A stretch of 64,000 nucleotides of DNA, from positions 297,114-361,113 of the forward strand of contig NZ_JABFHG010000007.1 of the NCBI RefSeq assembly GCF_013112485.1, written 5' to 3'. The notes under the pieces are model-generated. The model ran no database searches. It saw nothing but the letters and a program-made list of their open reading frames with translations, and had not been told where the DNA came from. Shown piece after piece: positions 46,288 through 62,211 of this stretch. Positions within the stretch are counted from its first letter, which is position 1, and every line of letters starts with the position of its first letter. This stretch comes from Roseicella sp. DB1501. Lineage in GTDB: Bacteria; Pseudomonadota; Alphaproteobacteria; Acetobacterales; Acetobacteraceae. The position numbers and the translations under genes were made by a program.

Positions 46288-46982
46288 GGGCGGCGCAGCT
46301 CCATGGCCTGGGAAATGTAGAAGCCGCGGGCGACGCGCTGGCTGCGCGCCGGGCGCCAGCCGGCAAGGCCCGGCTCCCGCGCCATCAACCGCCGCAGCGC
46401 CGCCTCGCTCACCGGCTCGACCGCCGGGGCGCGGTCGCCGCGCGGGAAGAGCCGCCCCACCGCATGCATCGCCGCCAGCGCCGGCGTGCGCGGCGCGAAG
46501 GTGAAGAGCACCGAATGCTCCGCGCGCGCCGCAAGCCCGGCCAGCGCCCGCACCATGTCCGGCGCGCGGTAATGGATCAGGCTGTCCATGGCCACCGCAT
46601 GGGCGAAGCGGCCGCTGCCCTGGTCCAGCATGTCGCCGACATGGAACTGGACCTGACCTGGCGCGGTCACGGTGCCGCGTTCCCGTGCCAGGCCGATGAG
46701 GGTCGGCGACAGGTCGACCGCGACCACCGCCGCGCCGCGCCGCGCCGCCGCCACCGCGAGCGCGCCGGTGCCGCAGCCGGCATCGAGCAGGCGGGCGCCG
46801 TGCAGGCTCTCGGGCAGCCAGCCGAGCAGCAGGGACCGCATCTCCTCCCGCCCGGCGCGCACCGTGGCGCGAATGCGGCCGAGCGGGGCGTCCGAGGTGA
46901 GCCGCGCCCAGGCCTCCGCCGCGGTGCGGTCGAAATAGGTGCGGAGCTCGCCGCGCCGCTCCGCATAGCTCGCCGTCGGCAT
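46284..46982 (-). CDS. bchM: Mg-protoporphyrin IX O-methyltransferase
   Basis: 232-residue SAM enzyme that methylates the ring-C propionate of Mg-protoporphyrin IX. SAM site LLDAGCGTGALAVAAARRGA near residue 65, VVAVDLSPTLIGLARER, then AMDSLIHYRAPDMV and VLFTFAPRTPALAAMHAVG. One base separates it from bchL. Confidence 0.95.
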   Translation of the reverse strand: MPTASYAERRGELRTYFDRTAAEAWARLTSDAPLGRIRATVRAGREEMRSLLLGWLPESLHGARLLDAGCGTGALAVAAARRGAAVVAVDLSPTLIGLARERGTVTAPGQVQFHVGDMLDQGSGRFAHAVAMDSLIHYRAPDMVRALAGLAARAEHSVLFTFAPRTPALAAMHAVGRLFPRGDRAPAVEPVSEAALRRLMAREPGLAGWRPARSQRVARGFYISQAMELRRP

Positions 46983-46983
46983 C

Positions 46984-51456
<4,473 letters not shown>

Positions 51457-51482
<26 letters not shown>

Positions 51483-52968
51483 CGTAGAGGGTCTCGACCG
51501 TTATGGTGGCGACGCCCCGCTCGCGGGCGAAGCGCTCGGTGTTGCGGCGTGCCTTGCCGCGGACGAAGAAGGGGATCTTCAGCAGCTCGCGCTCCGCCTC
51601 CACCGCCCAGGCGGCGAGATCCGGCGCCGGCGCCGCAGCCGCGTGGCCGAGATGCGAGGGCGGCGCCGCGTCGTGGAACTCCGTGTCCTCGCGGAACATG
51701 GCGAGCAGATGCTCCTCCAGCCCCATCATCAGCGGGTGCACCCAGCTGTCGAACAGGACGTTGGCGCCCTCATGCCCCATTTGCGGCGAGTGCCGGGCCG
51801 GGAAGTCCTGCACATGCACCGGCGCCGAGATCACCGTGCAGGGGATGCCGAGGCGCTTGGCGATGTGCCGCTCCATCTGCGTGCCGAGGATCAGCTCGGG
51901 CTGCAGCTCGGCGATCCGCGCCTCCACCTCCAGGTAGTCGTCGGTCACCAGCGGCTCGACGCCGTATTGCGCGGCGGCGGCCCGCACCTCGCGGGCGAAT
52001 TCGCGGCTGTAGCTGCCGAGGCCGACCAGCTCGAAGCCGAGCTCCTCCGTCGCCACGCGGGCCGCGGCGATCGCATGGGTCGCGTCGCCGAAGACGAAGA
52101 CCCGCTTGCCGGTGAGGTAGGTGGAATCGACGGAGCGCGAGTACCACGGCAGGCGCGAGGCATCGGCCGCCGGCGCCGGCGGAGCAAGCCCCGCGAGACG
52201 CCCCGCCTCGGCCAGGAAGTCGCGCGTGGCGCCGACCCCGATCGGCACCACGCGCAGCGCGGGCTGGCCGAAGCTGCGCTCCAGCCACCGCGCCGCCGGC
52301 TCGGCGACTTCCGGGTACAGCACCACGTTGAAATCCGCCTCCGGCAGGCGGGCGAGATCGGCCGGCGTGGCGCCGAGCGGCGCGACGACATGCACGGCGA
52401 TGCCGAGGCCGGCGAGCAGCGACCGCACCTCCTGCAGGTCGTCGCGGTGGCGGAAGCCGAGCGCGGTCGGGCCGAGCAGGTTGCAGCGGGGCGGCGCGCC
52501 GGCCGGGCGCGGCGGCCTCGGCCCGGGCGGGCCGGCGCAGGCGCGGACGAGCTGGTAGAAGGTCTCCGCGGCGCCCCAATTCTCCCGCCGCTGATAGGCC
52601 GGCAGCTCGAGCGGAATGACCGGCACCGGCAGGCCCATCCGGCGGGCCAGGCCGCCGGGATCGTCCTGGATCAGCTCGGCGGTGCAGGAGGCGCCGACCA
52701 GCAGGGCCTGCGGCCGGTGGCGCTCGCAGGCCTCGTGCAGGGCGGCGCGGAGCAGGGCCGCCGTGTCGCCGCCGAGGTCGCGCGCCTCGAAGGTGGTGTA
52801 GGTCACGGGCGGCCGCTCGCCGCGCCGCTCGATCATGGTGAAGAGCAGGTCGGCATAGGTGTCGCCCTGCGGCGCGTGCAGCACGTAGTGCACGCCCTGC
52901 ATCGCGGTGGCGACGCGCATCGCCCCGATATGCGGCGGCCCTTCGTAGGTCCAGACGGCGAGGCGCAT
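51457..52968 (-). CDS. bchB: Light-independent protochlorophyllide reductase subunit B
   Basis: 503-residue NifK-like DPOR catalytic subunit. It starts [75 protein letters not shown] and the C-terminal [19 protein letters not shown] are typical. Four bases separate it from bchN. Confidence 0.97.
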
Positions 52969-52972
52969 GGCG

Positions 52973-54925
<1,953 letters not shown>

Positions 54926-54997
54926 TTACTGTCTGCCAGGGTTTCCGCTGCCGACCTCCTTGCCCACGGCAGAAGGCTAGGACTGCCGCATCCCAGG

Positions 54998-55015
54998 TGT
55001 CAATCTAGATTGACG
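54998..55015. promoter_or_regulatory. PpsR/CrtJ operator between bchF and ppaA
   Basis: TGTCAATCTAGATTGACG is a nearly perfect 18-bp palindrome (last base G instead of A). A further half site ATTGACA (55025-55031) follows. Reading toward bchF, its TTGACA (55003-54998) could be a -35 with TAGCCT 18 bp further as -10. It lies between the divergent superoperon and ppaA-ppsR, so PpsR may control both pigment synthesis and its own expression. Confidence 0.82.
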
Positions 55016-55074
55016 TAAATGCAGATTGACAATCGCGGCGGCAGCGGGGGAAAAAGACGACAAGGGAGGGACTG

Positions 55075-56052
55075 ATGGTGGAAAAGCCGATGGTCGCCTC
55101 ATCAGGGCGACCAGGCGAGGATCGCGCGATCAGGGACATGCCATGGCCGATTGCCGGCCTCCCGGCGGCGAAGCTCGCACCCACCCGGCCCATCCTGCTC
55201 CAGGCGCTGCCGCTGACCTGCTCTCCGGCACTGACGCCGCCCGGCGCCGCCGAGGAGCTGCGGGCCCTGCTCGCCACGGCGGTGCGGGCCGAGGTCGTGC
55301 CTCGCCTCCTGCTCCGCCAGGGCGTCAGGACCAACCGGACGGCGAAGCTGGATGATCCCGAGGAGGAGGACGGCGCCGTTCCCGGGCCGGAGGATGTGGT
55401 GGCCCTCGTCGCCTTGGTCATGACCAGCGACGCGGCGACCGCCCTCTGCTTCGTCGAAACGCTGCGCCTGCAGGGCGTGACGCTCGAACGCCTGCATCTC
55501 GAGCTGCTCGCGCCCGCCGCCCGCCGCCTCGGCCAGCTCTGGGTCGAGGATCTCTGCAGCTTCGCCGACGTCACCCTCGGCCTCGGCCGGCTGCAGCAGG
55601 TGCTGCGGCAGCTGAGCCCGGCCTTCGTTGCGCCGGCGAGGCGGCACGACCTGCGGCGCCGGGCGGCCCTGCTGCCGCTGCCCGGGGAGCAGCACAGCTT
55701 CGGCCTCACCATGGTGGCCGAGTTCTTCCTCCGCGCCGGCTGGGAGGTCTGGAGCGAGCCGGCGCCGAGCGAGGATGCGTTGATCGAGCTCGTCACCGGG
55801 CAGTGGTTCGCGGTGCTCGGTCTCTCGGTGAGCTGCGATAGCGGGATCGACCACCTGCCGAAGTTGATCCATAGGGTCCGACGCAGCTCACGCAACGAGG
55901 CGATCGGCATCATGGTAGGCGGCAGGGTCTTCAACGAGAATCCCGGACTGGCGGCGCAGGTTGGCGCCGATGCCACGGCCCGGGATGGCCGTCAGGCGGC
56001 CTTGCAGGCGGAGACCCTGCTGGCGCTGCTGGCCGATCGGACCATCAGATAA
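55075..56052 (+). CDS. ppaA: Cobalamin-binding antirepressor of PpsR (PpaA/AerR family)
   Basis: 325 residues. These proteins bind cobalamin and modulate PpsR/CrtJ in a light- and oxygen-dependent way. The helical domain ends with LGQLWVEDLCSFADVTLGLG (Trp156, Asp165), the usual SCHIC-type signature. The B12-binding Rossmann part follows with LPGEQHSFGLTMVAEFFLRA (His207), GLSVSCD and IGIMVGGRVFNENPGLAAQ. A strong Shine-Dalgarno (AGGGAGGG) precedes the ATG. Its TAA overlaps the ppsR ATG by one base. Confidence 0.92.
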   Translation: MVEKPMVASSGRPGEDRAIRDMPWPIAGLPAAKLAPTRPILLQALPLTCSPALTPPGAAEELRALLATAVRAEVVPRLLLRQGVRTNRTAKLDDPEEEDGAVPGPEDVVALVALVMTSDAATALCFVETLRLQGVTLERLHLELLAPAARRLGQLWVEDLCSFADVTLGLGRLQQVLRQLSPAFVAPARRHDLRRRAALLPLPGEQHSFGLTMVAEFFLRAGWEVWSEPAPSEDALIELVTGQWFAVLGLSVSCDSGIDHLPKLIHRVRRSSRNEAIGIMVGGRVFNENPGLAAQVGADATARDGRQAALQAETLLALLADRTIR

Positions 56053-57551
56053 TGAAGAAAAGCAAGGGGGGGAAAACCCGGATCTCACTGGCGAACACAA
56101 GGATCACCGTCCCCGTGACGTCATTCAAGGCTCCCAGCCTATCGCTCGGCAATCTCGATACGGATGCCACCGCCTCGGTGATCGCGGCCGCCTCGGACAT
56201 CACGATCATCCTGACATCCGATGGTGTCATCCATGACCTCGCCATCAACAGCGAGGAGCTTGGGCACGACCTCTCCGCCGGGGAGAGCTGGCTGGGGCGG
56301 CCCTGGATCGAGACCGTCACCGTGGAAAGCCGGCCCAAGGCCGAGGAGCTGCTGAGCGACGCGGTCGCCGGCCGTGCGCCACGCTGGCGGCACCTCAACC
56401 AGCTCGCGCCATCCGTCGGCTCGGTGCCGATCCTATGCGCCGCCGTGCGCCTCGGCACGGCCGACCGGGTCGTGGTCTTCGGCCGGGACCTGCGGCCGAT
56501 CTCCAGCCTGCAGCAACGGCTCGTCGAGGCCCAGCAATCCGTGGAGCGCGACTATGCCCGCCTGCGCCAGGCGGAGACCCGCTATCGCCTCCTGTTCCAG
56601 ATCTCGCCGGAACCGATCCTGGTGGTGGATGCGCCAAGCGGCCGCGTGCTGGAGATGAACCCGGCGGCCGCGATGTTCTTCGGCAAGACGGCGAAGCGCC
56701 TCATGGGTCGCTCCTTCGTCGAGGCCTTCGCGTCGGAGGGCCAGGACAGCGTCCGGCTGCTGCTCGCCGCGGTCCGCGCCGGCGGCCGCGCGGACGAGAC
56801 CGTCGCCCCGCTCGAGGCGGATGGGCGGGAGGTCAACATCGCGGTGTCCCTGCTGCGCCAGGACGAGGGCACAACCTTCCTGGTCCGCCTGTCGCCGGCC
56901 CGCGCCGATGCCGCTGCCCTCGCCCTGCCGCGGCCGAAGTCGAAGCTGCTCGAGGCGGTGGAGGGTGCGCCGGACGCCTTCGTCGTGACCGACCACGAGG
57001 GCCGCATCCTCACCACCAACGCCGCCTTCCTGGAAGCGGCGCAGCTGGCCTCCGAGGATCAGGCCCTGGGCGAGCCGCTCGATCGCTGGCTCGGCCGCCA
57101 GGGCGTCGAGATGGAGGTGCTGACGGGGGCGCTCCGGCAGCGCGGCTCGATCCGGCTCTTCGCGACGACGCTGCGCGGCGAGCATGGCGGCACCACCGAG
57201 GTCGAGGTCTCCGCCGTGTCGGTGACGGAGGCCGGCGGGCGCGACTGCTTCGGCTTCGCCATCCGCGATGTCGGCATGCGTCTCGCCACCGGGTCGGGCC
57301 GGGCGGAGCCGCTGCGCTCGGTCGGCCAGATCACGGAGCTCATCGGCCGCGTTCCGCTCAAGGATCTCGTGCGGGAGGCGACCGACGTGATCGAACGGCT
57401 CTGCATCGAGGCCGCGCTGCAGCTCACCGGCGACAACCGCGCCTCCGCCGCCGAATTGCTCGGCCTGAGCCGGCAGAGCCTCTACGTCAAGCTGCGCCGC
57501 TACGGCCTCGGCGATCTTGGGGCCGAGGCGAACCAGATCGAGGACAGCTAG
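56052..57551 (+). CDS. ppsR: Photosynthesis repressor PpsR/CrtJ
   Basis: 499 residues. N-terminal PAS-like domain (about 40-155) and Q-linker helix, PAS1 (about 175-285), PAS2 (about 295-405), and a FIS-type helix-turn-helix (about 445-485: NRASAAELLGLSRQSLYVKL). Cysteines are only at 129, 399 and 451. Cys451 matches the redox Cys of the HTH (ERLCIEAALQLTG); the linker cysteine used by CrtJ for disulfide formation is absent. It represses bch, crt and puf genes under oxygen. Adjacent ppaA is its modulator. Confidence 0.95.
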   Translation: MKKSKGGKTRISLANTRITVPVTSFKAPSLSLGNLDTDATASVIAAASDITIILTSDGVIHDLAINSEELGHDLSAGESWLGRPWIETVTVESRPKAEELLSDAVAGRAPRWRHLNQLAPSVGSVPILCAAVRLGTADRVVVFGRDLRPISSLQQRLVEAQQSVERDYARLRQAETRYRLLFQISPEPILVVDAPSGRVLEMNPAAAMFFGKTAKRLMGRSFVEAFASEGQDSVRLLLAAVRAGGRADETVAPLEADGREVNIAVSLLRQDEGTTFLVRLSPARADAAALALPRPKSKLLEAVEGAPDAFVVTDHEGRILTTNAAFLEAAQLASEDQALGEPLDRWLGRQGVEMEVLTGALRQRGSIRLFATTLRGEHGGTTEVEVSAVSVTEAGGRDCFGFAIRDVGMRLATGSGRAEPLRSVGQITELIGRVPLKDLVREATDVIERLCIEAALQLTGDNRASAAELLGLSRQSLYVKLRRYGLGDLGAEANQIEDS

Positions 57552-57560
57552 GAGACCGGC

Positions 57561-58469
57561 ATGGCCCAGCCTGCTCTCGCCGCCGCATTGCCGCGATCGC
57601 ATCCCCGCCCGGGCGACGTGCTGGAGCTGCTGAAGCCGCTCACCTGGTTTCCCCCCGTCTGGGCCTTCGGCTGCGGCGCCGTCGCCTCGGGCCTGGTGCT
57701 GGCGCGCTGGCCATCGGCGCTGCTCGGCCTGCTGCTCGTCGGCCCGCTGGTCTGCGGCATGAGCCAGGCGGTGAACGACTGGTTCGACCGGCATGTCGAT
57801 GCGGTGAACGAGCCCGACCGGCCGATCCCCTCGGGACGCATACCGGGCCGCTACGGGCTTGGCATCGCGATCGGCTGGACGGCGCTGTCGCTGGTCGTCG
57901 GCGCGCTGCTGGGGACCTGGGGCTTCGCGGCGACGCTGCTCGGCGTGGCGCTGGCCTGGGCCTACAGCGCACCGCCGCTGCGGCTGAAGCGCAATGGCTG
58001 GCTGGGCAATGCCGCCTGCGCCCTCTGCTACGAGACCCTGCCCTGGATCACCGCCGCCGCCGTGCTGTCCGGCCAGGCGCCGGCGCCGCGGCTGGTCCTG
58101 GTCGCGCTGCTCTACGGGGCGGGCGCGCATGGCATCATGACGCTGAACGACTTCAAATCCGTCGAGGGCGACAGGCGCTTCGGCATCCGCTCGCTGCCGG
58201 TGCAGCTCGGCCCGGCCCTGGCCGGCCGCGTGGCCTGCCTCGCCATGGCCCTGCCGCAGCTTATCGTGGCGGCGCTGCTGCTGCGCTGGGGCGCCACCTG
58301 GCAGGCGGCGGCGGTGGCGGCGCTGCTGCTCGGCCAGCTCGGGCTGATGCTGCGGCTGCTGCGCGACCCGCGCCGGTTGGCGCCCTGGTACGGCGCGACC
58401 GGCGTCTCGCTCTACGTGCTCGGCATGCTGGCCAGCGCGCTCGCGCTGCGCCCCGATCCAGCAGGCTGA
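57561..58469 (+). CDS. bchG: Bacteriochlorophyll a synthase (geranylgeranyl/phytyl transferase)
   Basis: 302-residue UbiA-type membrane prenyltransferase, esterifying bacteriochlorophyllide a. The Asp-rich motif is NDWFDRHVDAVNEPDRPIPS near residue 72, with the second conserved site GAHGIMTLNDFKSVEGDR near residue 190. There are about eight membrane helices. Ten bases separate it from ppsR, so it probably shares that transcript. Confidence 0.96.
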   Translation: MAQPALAAALPRSHPRPGDVLELLKPLTWFPPVWAFGCGAVASGLVLARWPSALLGLLLVGPLVCGMSQAVNDWFDRHVDAVNEPDRPIPSGRIPGRYGLGIAIGWTALSLVVGALLGTWGFAATLLGVALAWAYSAPPLRLKRNGWLGNAACALCYETLPWITAAAVLSGQAPAPRLVLVALLYGAGAHGIMTLNDFKSVEGDRRFGIRSLPVQLGPALAGRVACLAMALPQLIVAALLLRWGATWQAAAVAALLLGQLGLMLRLLRDPRRLAPWYGATGVSLYVLGMLASALALRPDPAG

Positions 58470-58473
58470 GGCC

Positions 58474-59820
58474 GTGGCGCCCGCCCGGATGCCGCAGGCG
58501 CCCGCCGGGCTGGGCTGGGCCGGCATCCTGCGGCTGGGCCTGGTGCAGACGGCGCTCGGTTCGGTCGTCGTGCTGACGACCTCGACCATCAACCGGGTCA
58601 TGATCGTCGAGCTCGCCCTGCCGGCGCTGCTGCCCGGCCTGCTGGTCGGGCTGCATTACGGCGTGCAGGTGCTGCGTCCCCTGATGGGGCATGGCTCGGA
58701 TATCGGCGGCCGGCGGACGCCCTGGATCATCGGCGGCATGGCGGCGCTCGCGCTCGGCGGCATCGGCGCGGCGGGCGCCGTGGTGCTGATGGCGGCCGGC
58801 GCGCTGCTGCTCGGCATCCTCGCCGCGCTGGTCGCCTTCCTGCTGATCGGCGCCGGGGTCTCGGCCGCCGGCACCGCGCTGCTGGTCCTGCTCACGGCGC
58901 GCGTGGCGCCGGCCCGGCGGGCGGCGGCGGCCTCCATCGTCTGGATCATGATGATCGCGGGCTTCGTCCTGTCCACGGCGCTGGCCGGCCGGCTGCTCGA
59001 CCCCTATTCGCCGGCGCGGCTGCTGGCGGTCTCCGCCGGCCTCTGCGGCCTGGCCTTCCTGCTGGTCCTGGTGGCGCTCCGCGGCATGGAGCCGGTCGCC
59101 GCACTCTCCCCTGGCCCCTCCCCCGCGCCTTCCCCCGCACCGCTGCCCTTCCGCGCCGCCCTGGCGGAGGTCTGGACGGAGCCGGTGACGCGGCGCTTCA
59201 CCCTGTTCGTCTTCGTCTCCATGCTCGCCTACAGCGCCCAGGACCTGATGCTGGAACCCTTCGCGGGCCAGGTCTTCGGGCTGACGCTGGGCGAGTCGAC
59301 CCGCCTTGCCTCCCTGCAGCATGGCGGCGTGCTGGCGGGCATGGCGCTGGTCGCCCTGGCCGGCGGCGCCGTGCGGTCGCTGCGCGCGCTGCAGGCCTGG
59401 AGCGTGGCGGGCTGCGTCGCCTCGGCCGCCGGCATGGCCCTGTTGGCGCTGTCCGGGCTGGCGGGCGGCGACTGGCCGCTCGGTCTCTCCTTCGTCGGGC
59501 TCGGCCTGGCGAACGGCGCCTTCGCCGCGGCGGCCATCGCCTCGATGATGCAGCTCGCGGCGCACGGGCGGCGCGAGGGCTTGCGCATTGGCCTCTGGGG
59601 CGCGGCGCAGGCGATCGCCTTCGGCCTGGGCGGGCTGGCGAGCACCGCCGCGCTCGACCTGGCGCGGCCCCTGCTCGGCGCGGCGCCCGCCGCCTATGGC
59701 GCGGTGTTCCTCGGCAACGCCCTGCTGTTCCTCGGCGCCGCCTCCCTGGCCGCGAGCATGATGCGGACGGGACGCGGCGCCGTGACCCTACGGGCAAGCA
59801 CATGGGAGCGGGACGCATGA
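58474..59820 (+). CDS. PucC-family transporter-like protein between bchG and bchP
   Basis: 448-residue membrane protein with about 12 helices, paralogous to LhaA in this window: STINRVMIVELALPA, MGHGSDIGGRRTPWIIGGM and SAQDLMLEPFAGQVFGL. It matches the orf428/bch2 position of other purple bacteria, where it is thought to help pigment supply or LH assembly. It starts at GTG 58474. A Pro/Ser-rich loop (about residues 208-225) lies mid-protein. The stop overlaps the bchP start. Confidence 0.92.
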   Translation: MAPARMPQAPAGLGWAGILRLGLVQTALGSVVVLTTSTINRVMIVELALPALLPGLLVGLHYGVQVLRPLMGHGSDIGGRRTPWIIGGMAALALGGIGAAGAVVLMAAGALLLGILAALVAFLLIGAGVSAAGTALLVLLTARVAPARRAAAASIVWIMMIAGFVLSTALAGRLLDPYSPARLLAVSAGLCGLAFLLVLVALRGMEPVAALSPGPSPAPSPAPLPFRAALAEVWTEPVTRRFTLFVFVSMLAYSAQDLMLEPFAGQVFGLTLGESTRLASLQHGGVLAGMALVALAGGAVRSLRALQAWSVAGCVASAAGMALLALSGLAGGDWPLGLSFVGLGLANGAFAAAAIASMMQLAAHGRREGLRIGLWGAAQAIAFGLGGLASTAALDLARPLLGAAPAAYGAVFLGNALLFLGAASLAASMMRTGRGAVTLRASTWERDA

Positions 59821-61094
59821 GGGATGGGTTGAAGTCGCGGGAGGCTTCCGCCCCCGCCGCGGCGCCGGACCGCGCGATCCCGCGCGACGCCGCCAATCCC
59901 GAAGCCTCCTCGGGCATCGAGAGTTTCGATGCCGTCGTGGTCGGCGGCGGTCCGGCCGGAGCGACCGCGGCGGCCGAGCTCGCCCGCTCCGGGCATGCGG
60001 TGCTGCTGCTCGACCGCATGGGCCGCATCAAGCCCTGCGGCGGTGCCGTGCCGCCGCGGCTGATGGCGGATTTCGCGGTGCCGGAGAGCCTGCTGGTTGC
60101 CCGGATCGCCGGCGCCCGCATTGTCGCGCCCTCGGCCCGCAGCGTGGACATGCCGGTCGGCGAGGGCTTCGTCGGCATGGTGGACCGCGAGACCTTCGAT
60201 GAATGGCTGCGCGACCGCGCCGCGCGCTGCGGCGCCGAGCGGCGCGCCGGCAGCTTCCTGCGGCTCGAGCCGGCGCCGGAGGGCGGCTCCCTGGTCTGGT
60301 ATCGCCCGAAGGACGGCACGGCGGAGCGCTGCCTCCGGGCGCGGGTGGTGGTCGGCGCCGACGGCGCGCGCTCGGCGGTGGCGCGGCAATGCCTGCCCGG
60401 GGCGAGCGTGCCCTGCGTCTATGCCTATCACGAGATCGTCCGCTCGCCCGCGCCCGGTACCAGCGCCTATGACGGTACGCGCTGCGACGTGCATTACGAT
60501 GGCAGCCTCTCGCCCGATTTCTATGCCTGGATCTTCCCGCACGGGGAGACGGCGAGCATCGGCACCGGCTCCATGCAGAAGGGCTTCGGCATGCGCGCCG
60601 CGATCGGCGAGCTGCGTCGCAAGGCGGGGCTGGAGGGCGTGGAGACGCTGCGGCGCGAGGGCGCCCCGATCCCGCTGCGGCCGCTGCGGCGCTGGGATGA
60701 CGGCCGCGGCGTGGTGCTCGCGGGCGATGCCGCGGGCGTGGTCGCCCCGGCCTCGGGCGAGGGCATCTACTACGCCATGCTCGGCGGCCGGCTGGCGGCG
60801 GATGCCGCGCACGGCTTCCTGCTGAGCGGCGACGCCCGCACGCTCCGCCGCGCCCGGCGGCGCTTCATGCGGCTGCATGGCGGCGTCTTCTGGATTCTCG
60901 GCATCATGCAGCACTACTGGTACCGCGACGATGGGCGGCGCGAACGCTTCGTCTCCATCTGCCGCGACCGGGACGTGCAGCAGCTCACCTGGGACGCCTA
61001 CATGAACAAGGAGCTGGTGAAGGCGCGCCCCCTGGCGCATGCCCGCATCTTCTTCAAGAACCTCGCGCACCTGACCGGGCTGGCGCGGGCATGA
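59817..61094 (+). CDS. bchP: Geranylgeranyl reductase
   Basis: 425-residue FAD enzyme that reduces geranylgeranyl-bacteriochlorophyll to the phytyl form. FAD motif AVVVGGGPAGATAAAELARS near residue 40, CGGAVPPRLM, VVGADGARSAVARQ and VVLAGDAAGVVAPASGEGIY. A 35-residue N-terminal leader precedes the FAD domain. The ATG at 59817 overlaps the previous stop (ATGA). Confidence 0.95.
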   Translation: MRDGLKSREASAPAAAPDRAIPRDAANPEASSGIESFDAVVVGGGPAGATAAAELARSGHAVLLLDRMGRIKPCGGAVPPRLMADFAVPESLLVARIAGARIVAPSARSVDMPVGEGFVGMVDRETFDEWLRDRAARCGAERRAGSFLRLEPAPEGGSLVWYRPKDGTAERCLRARVVVGADGARSAVARQCLPGASVPCVYAYHEIVRSPAPGTSAYDGTRCDVHYDGSLSPDFYAWIFPHGETASIGTGSMQKGFGMRAAIGELRRKAGLEGVETLRREGAPIPLRPLRRWDDGRGVVLAGDAAGVVAPASGEGIYYAMLGGRLAADAAHGFLLSGDARTLRRARRRFMRLHGGVFWILGIMQHYWYRDDGRRERFVSICRDRDVQQLTWDAYMNKELVKARPLAHARIFFKNLAHLTGLARA

Positions 61095-62173
61095 CCGGGC
61101 TGCGCCACCTCGAGGCCGAGGTCGCCCTGCATGGCGCGGTGCCGATGCCGGGCCTGGGCGCGCGCGAGGGGATGTCCCTGCCCCTGCCCCTCCCCCCTCC
61201 GCCCTTCCGTCCGCCGCCGCTGCGCATCGGCACCCGCGCCTCGCCGCTGGCGCTGTGGCAGGCGCGGCATTTCATGGCGCTGATCTCCGGCTTCTGCCCG
61301 CTGTTGCGCATCGGCGCGGTGTTCGAGGAATGCGCGCTCTCCACCTCCGGCGACCAGATCCAGGACCGTCGCCTGGCCGATATCGGCGGCAAGGGACTCT
61401 TCGCCAAGGAATTGCACGAGGCCCTGCTCGACCGCCGCGTCGATCTCGTCGTGCACAGCCTGAAGGACCTGGAGACGGAGCTGCCGCCGGGCATCGTGCT
61501 GGCCTGCGCGCTGAAGCGGGAGGATGCGCGCGATGCGCTGATCCTCGGCCCCGCCTGCGGCCGGCCGGACGGGGCGGGCGGCGATCCGGCGGATCCCTGG
61601 CATCTCATCCCGCGCGGCGCGGTGGTGGGCACCGCCTCCTCCCGCCGGCAGGGGCAGTTGCTGCATGCCCGCCCGGACCTGCGGGTGCAGATGCTGCGCG
61701 GCAACGTGCAGACGCGGCTGGCCCGGGTGCGGGCGGGCGGCGATCCGGCGGCCTCGCTGCTGGCCCTGGCCGGGCTGCGCCGGCTGGGGCTGGAGGCCGA
61801 GGCGGGGCTCGTGCTGGACCCGGAGGTGATGGTGCCGGCGGCCGGCCAGGGCATCGTGGCCGTCACCGTGCGGGCGGAGGACGAGGAATTGCGCGCCCTC
61901 CTCGCCGCCATCGAGGACCCCGAGGCGCTGGCGGTCGCCACGGCCGAGCGCGCCTTGCTGGCTGCGCTCGACGGCTCCTGCCGCACGCCGATCGGCGGCC
62001 ATGCGCGACTGCTGCCGGATGGCGGCCTGCGCCTCACCGGGCTGGTGGCGCGGCCGGACGGGTCCTTCCTGCTGCGCCGCGTCGCGGAGGGACGGGCGGC
62101 GGATGCCGCCGCCATCGGCCGGTCGCTGGGCGCCGCGCTGCGCCGCGACTCGCCGATCGACCTGTTCGGCTGA
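61091..62173 (+). CDS. hemC: Hydroxymethylbilane synthase (porphobilinogen deaminase)
   Basis: 360 residues. Polymerises four porphobilinogens. RIGTRASPLALWQA, DIGGKGLFAKELHEAL, DLVVHSLKDLETELPPG, GTASSRRQGQLLHARPDL and the dipyrromethane cofactor Cys in DGSCRTPIGGHA are all present. About 45 extra N-terminal residues, Pro/Leu-rich, precede the enzyme. The ATG overlaps the bchP stop, tying a general haem gene to the PGC. A later ATG at 61172 is possible. Confidence 0.94.
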   Translation: MTGLRHLEAEVALHGAVPMPGLGAREGMSLPLPLPPPPFRPPPLRIGTRASPLALWQARHFMALISGFCPLLRIGAVFEECALSTSGDQIQDRRLADIGGKGLFAKELHEALLDRRVDLVVHSLKDLETELPPGIVLACALKREDARDALILGPACGRPDGAGGDPADPWHLIPRGAVVGTASSRRQGQLLHARPDLRVQMLRGNVQTRLARVRAGGDPAASLLALAGLRRLGLEAEAGLVLDPEVMVPAAGQGIVAVTVRAEDEELRALLAAIEDPEALAVATAERALLAALDGSCRTPIGGHARLLPDGGLRLTGLVARPDGSFLLRRVAEGRAADAAAIGRSLGAALRRDSPIDLFG

Positions 62174-62211
62174 GCGATGCGCGCCCCGGCCGACACGCAG
62201 CGCAATCCGCT

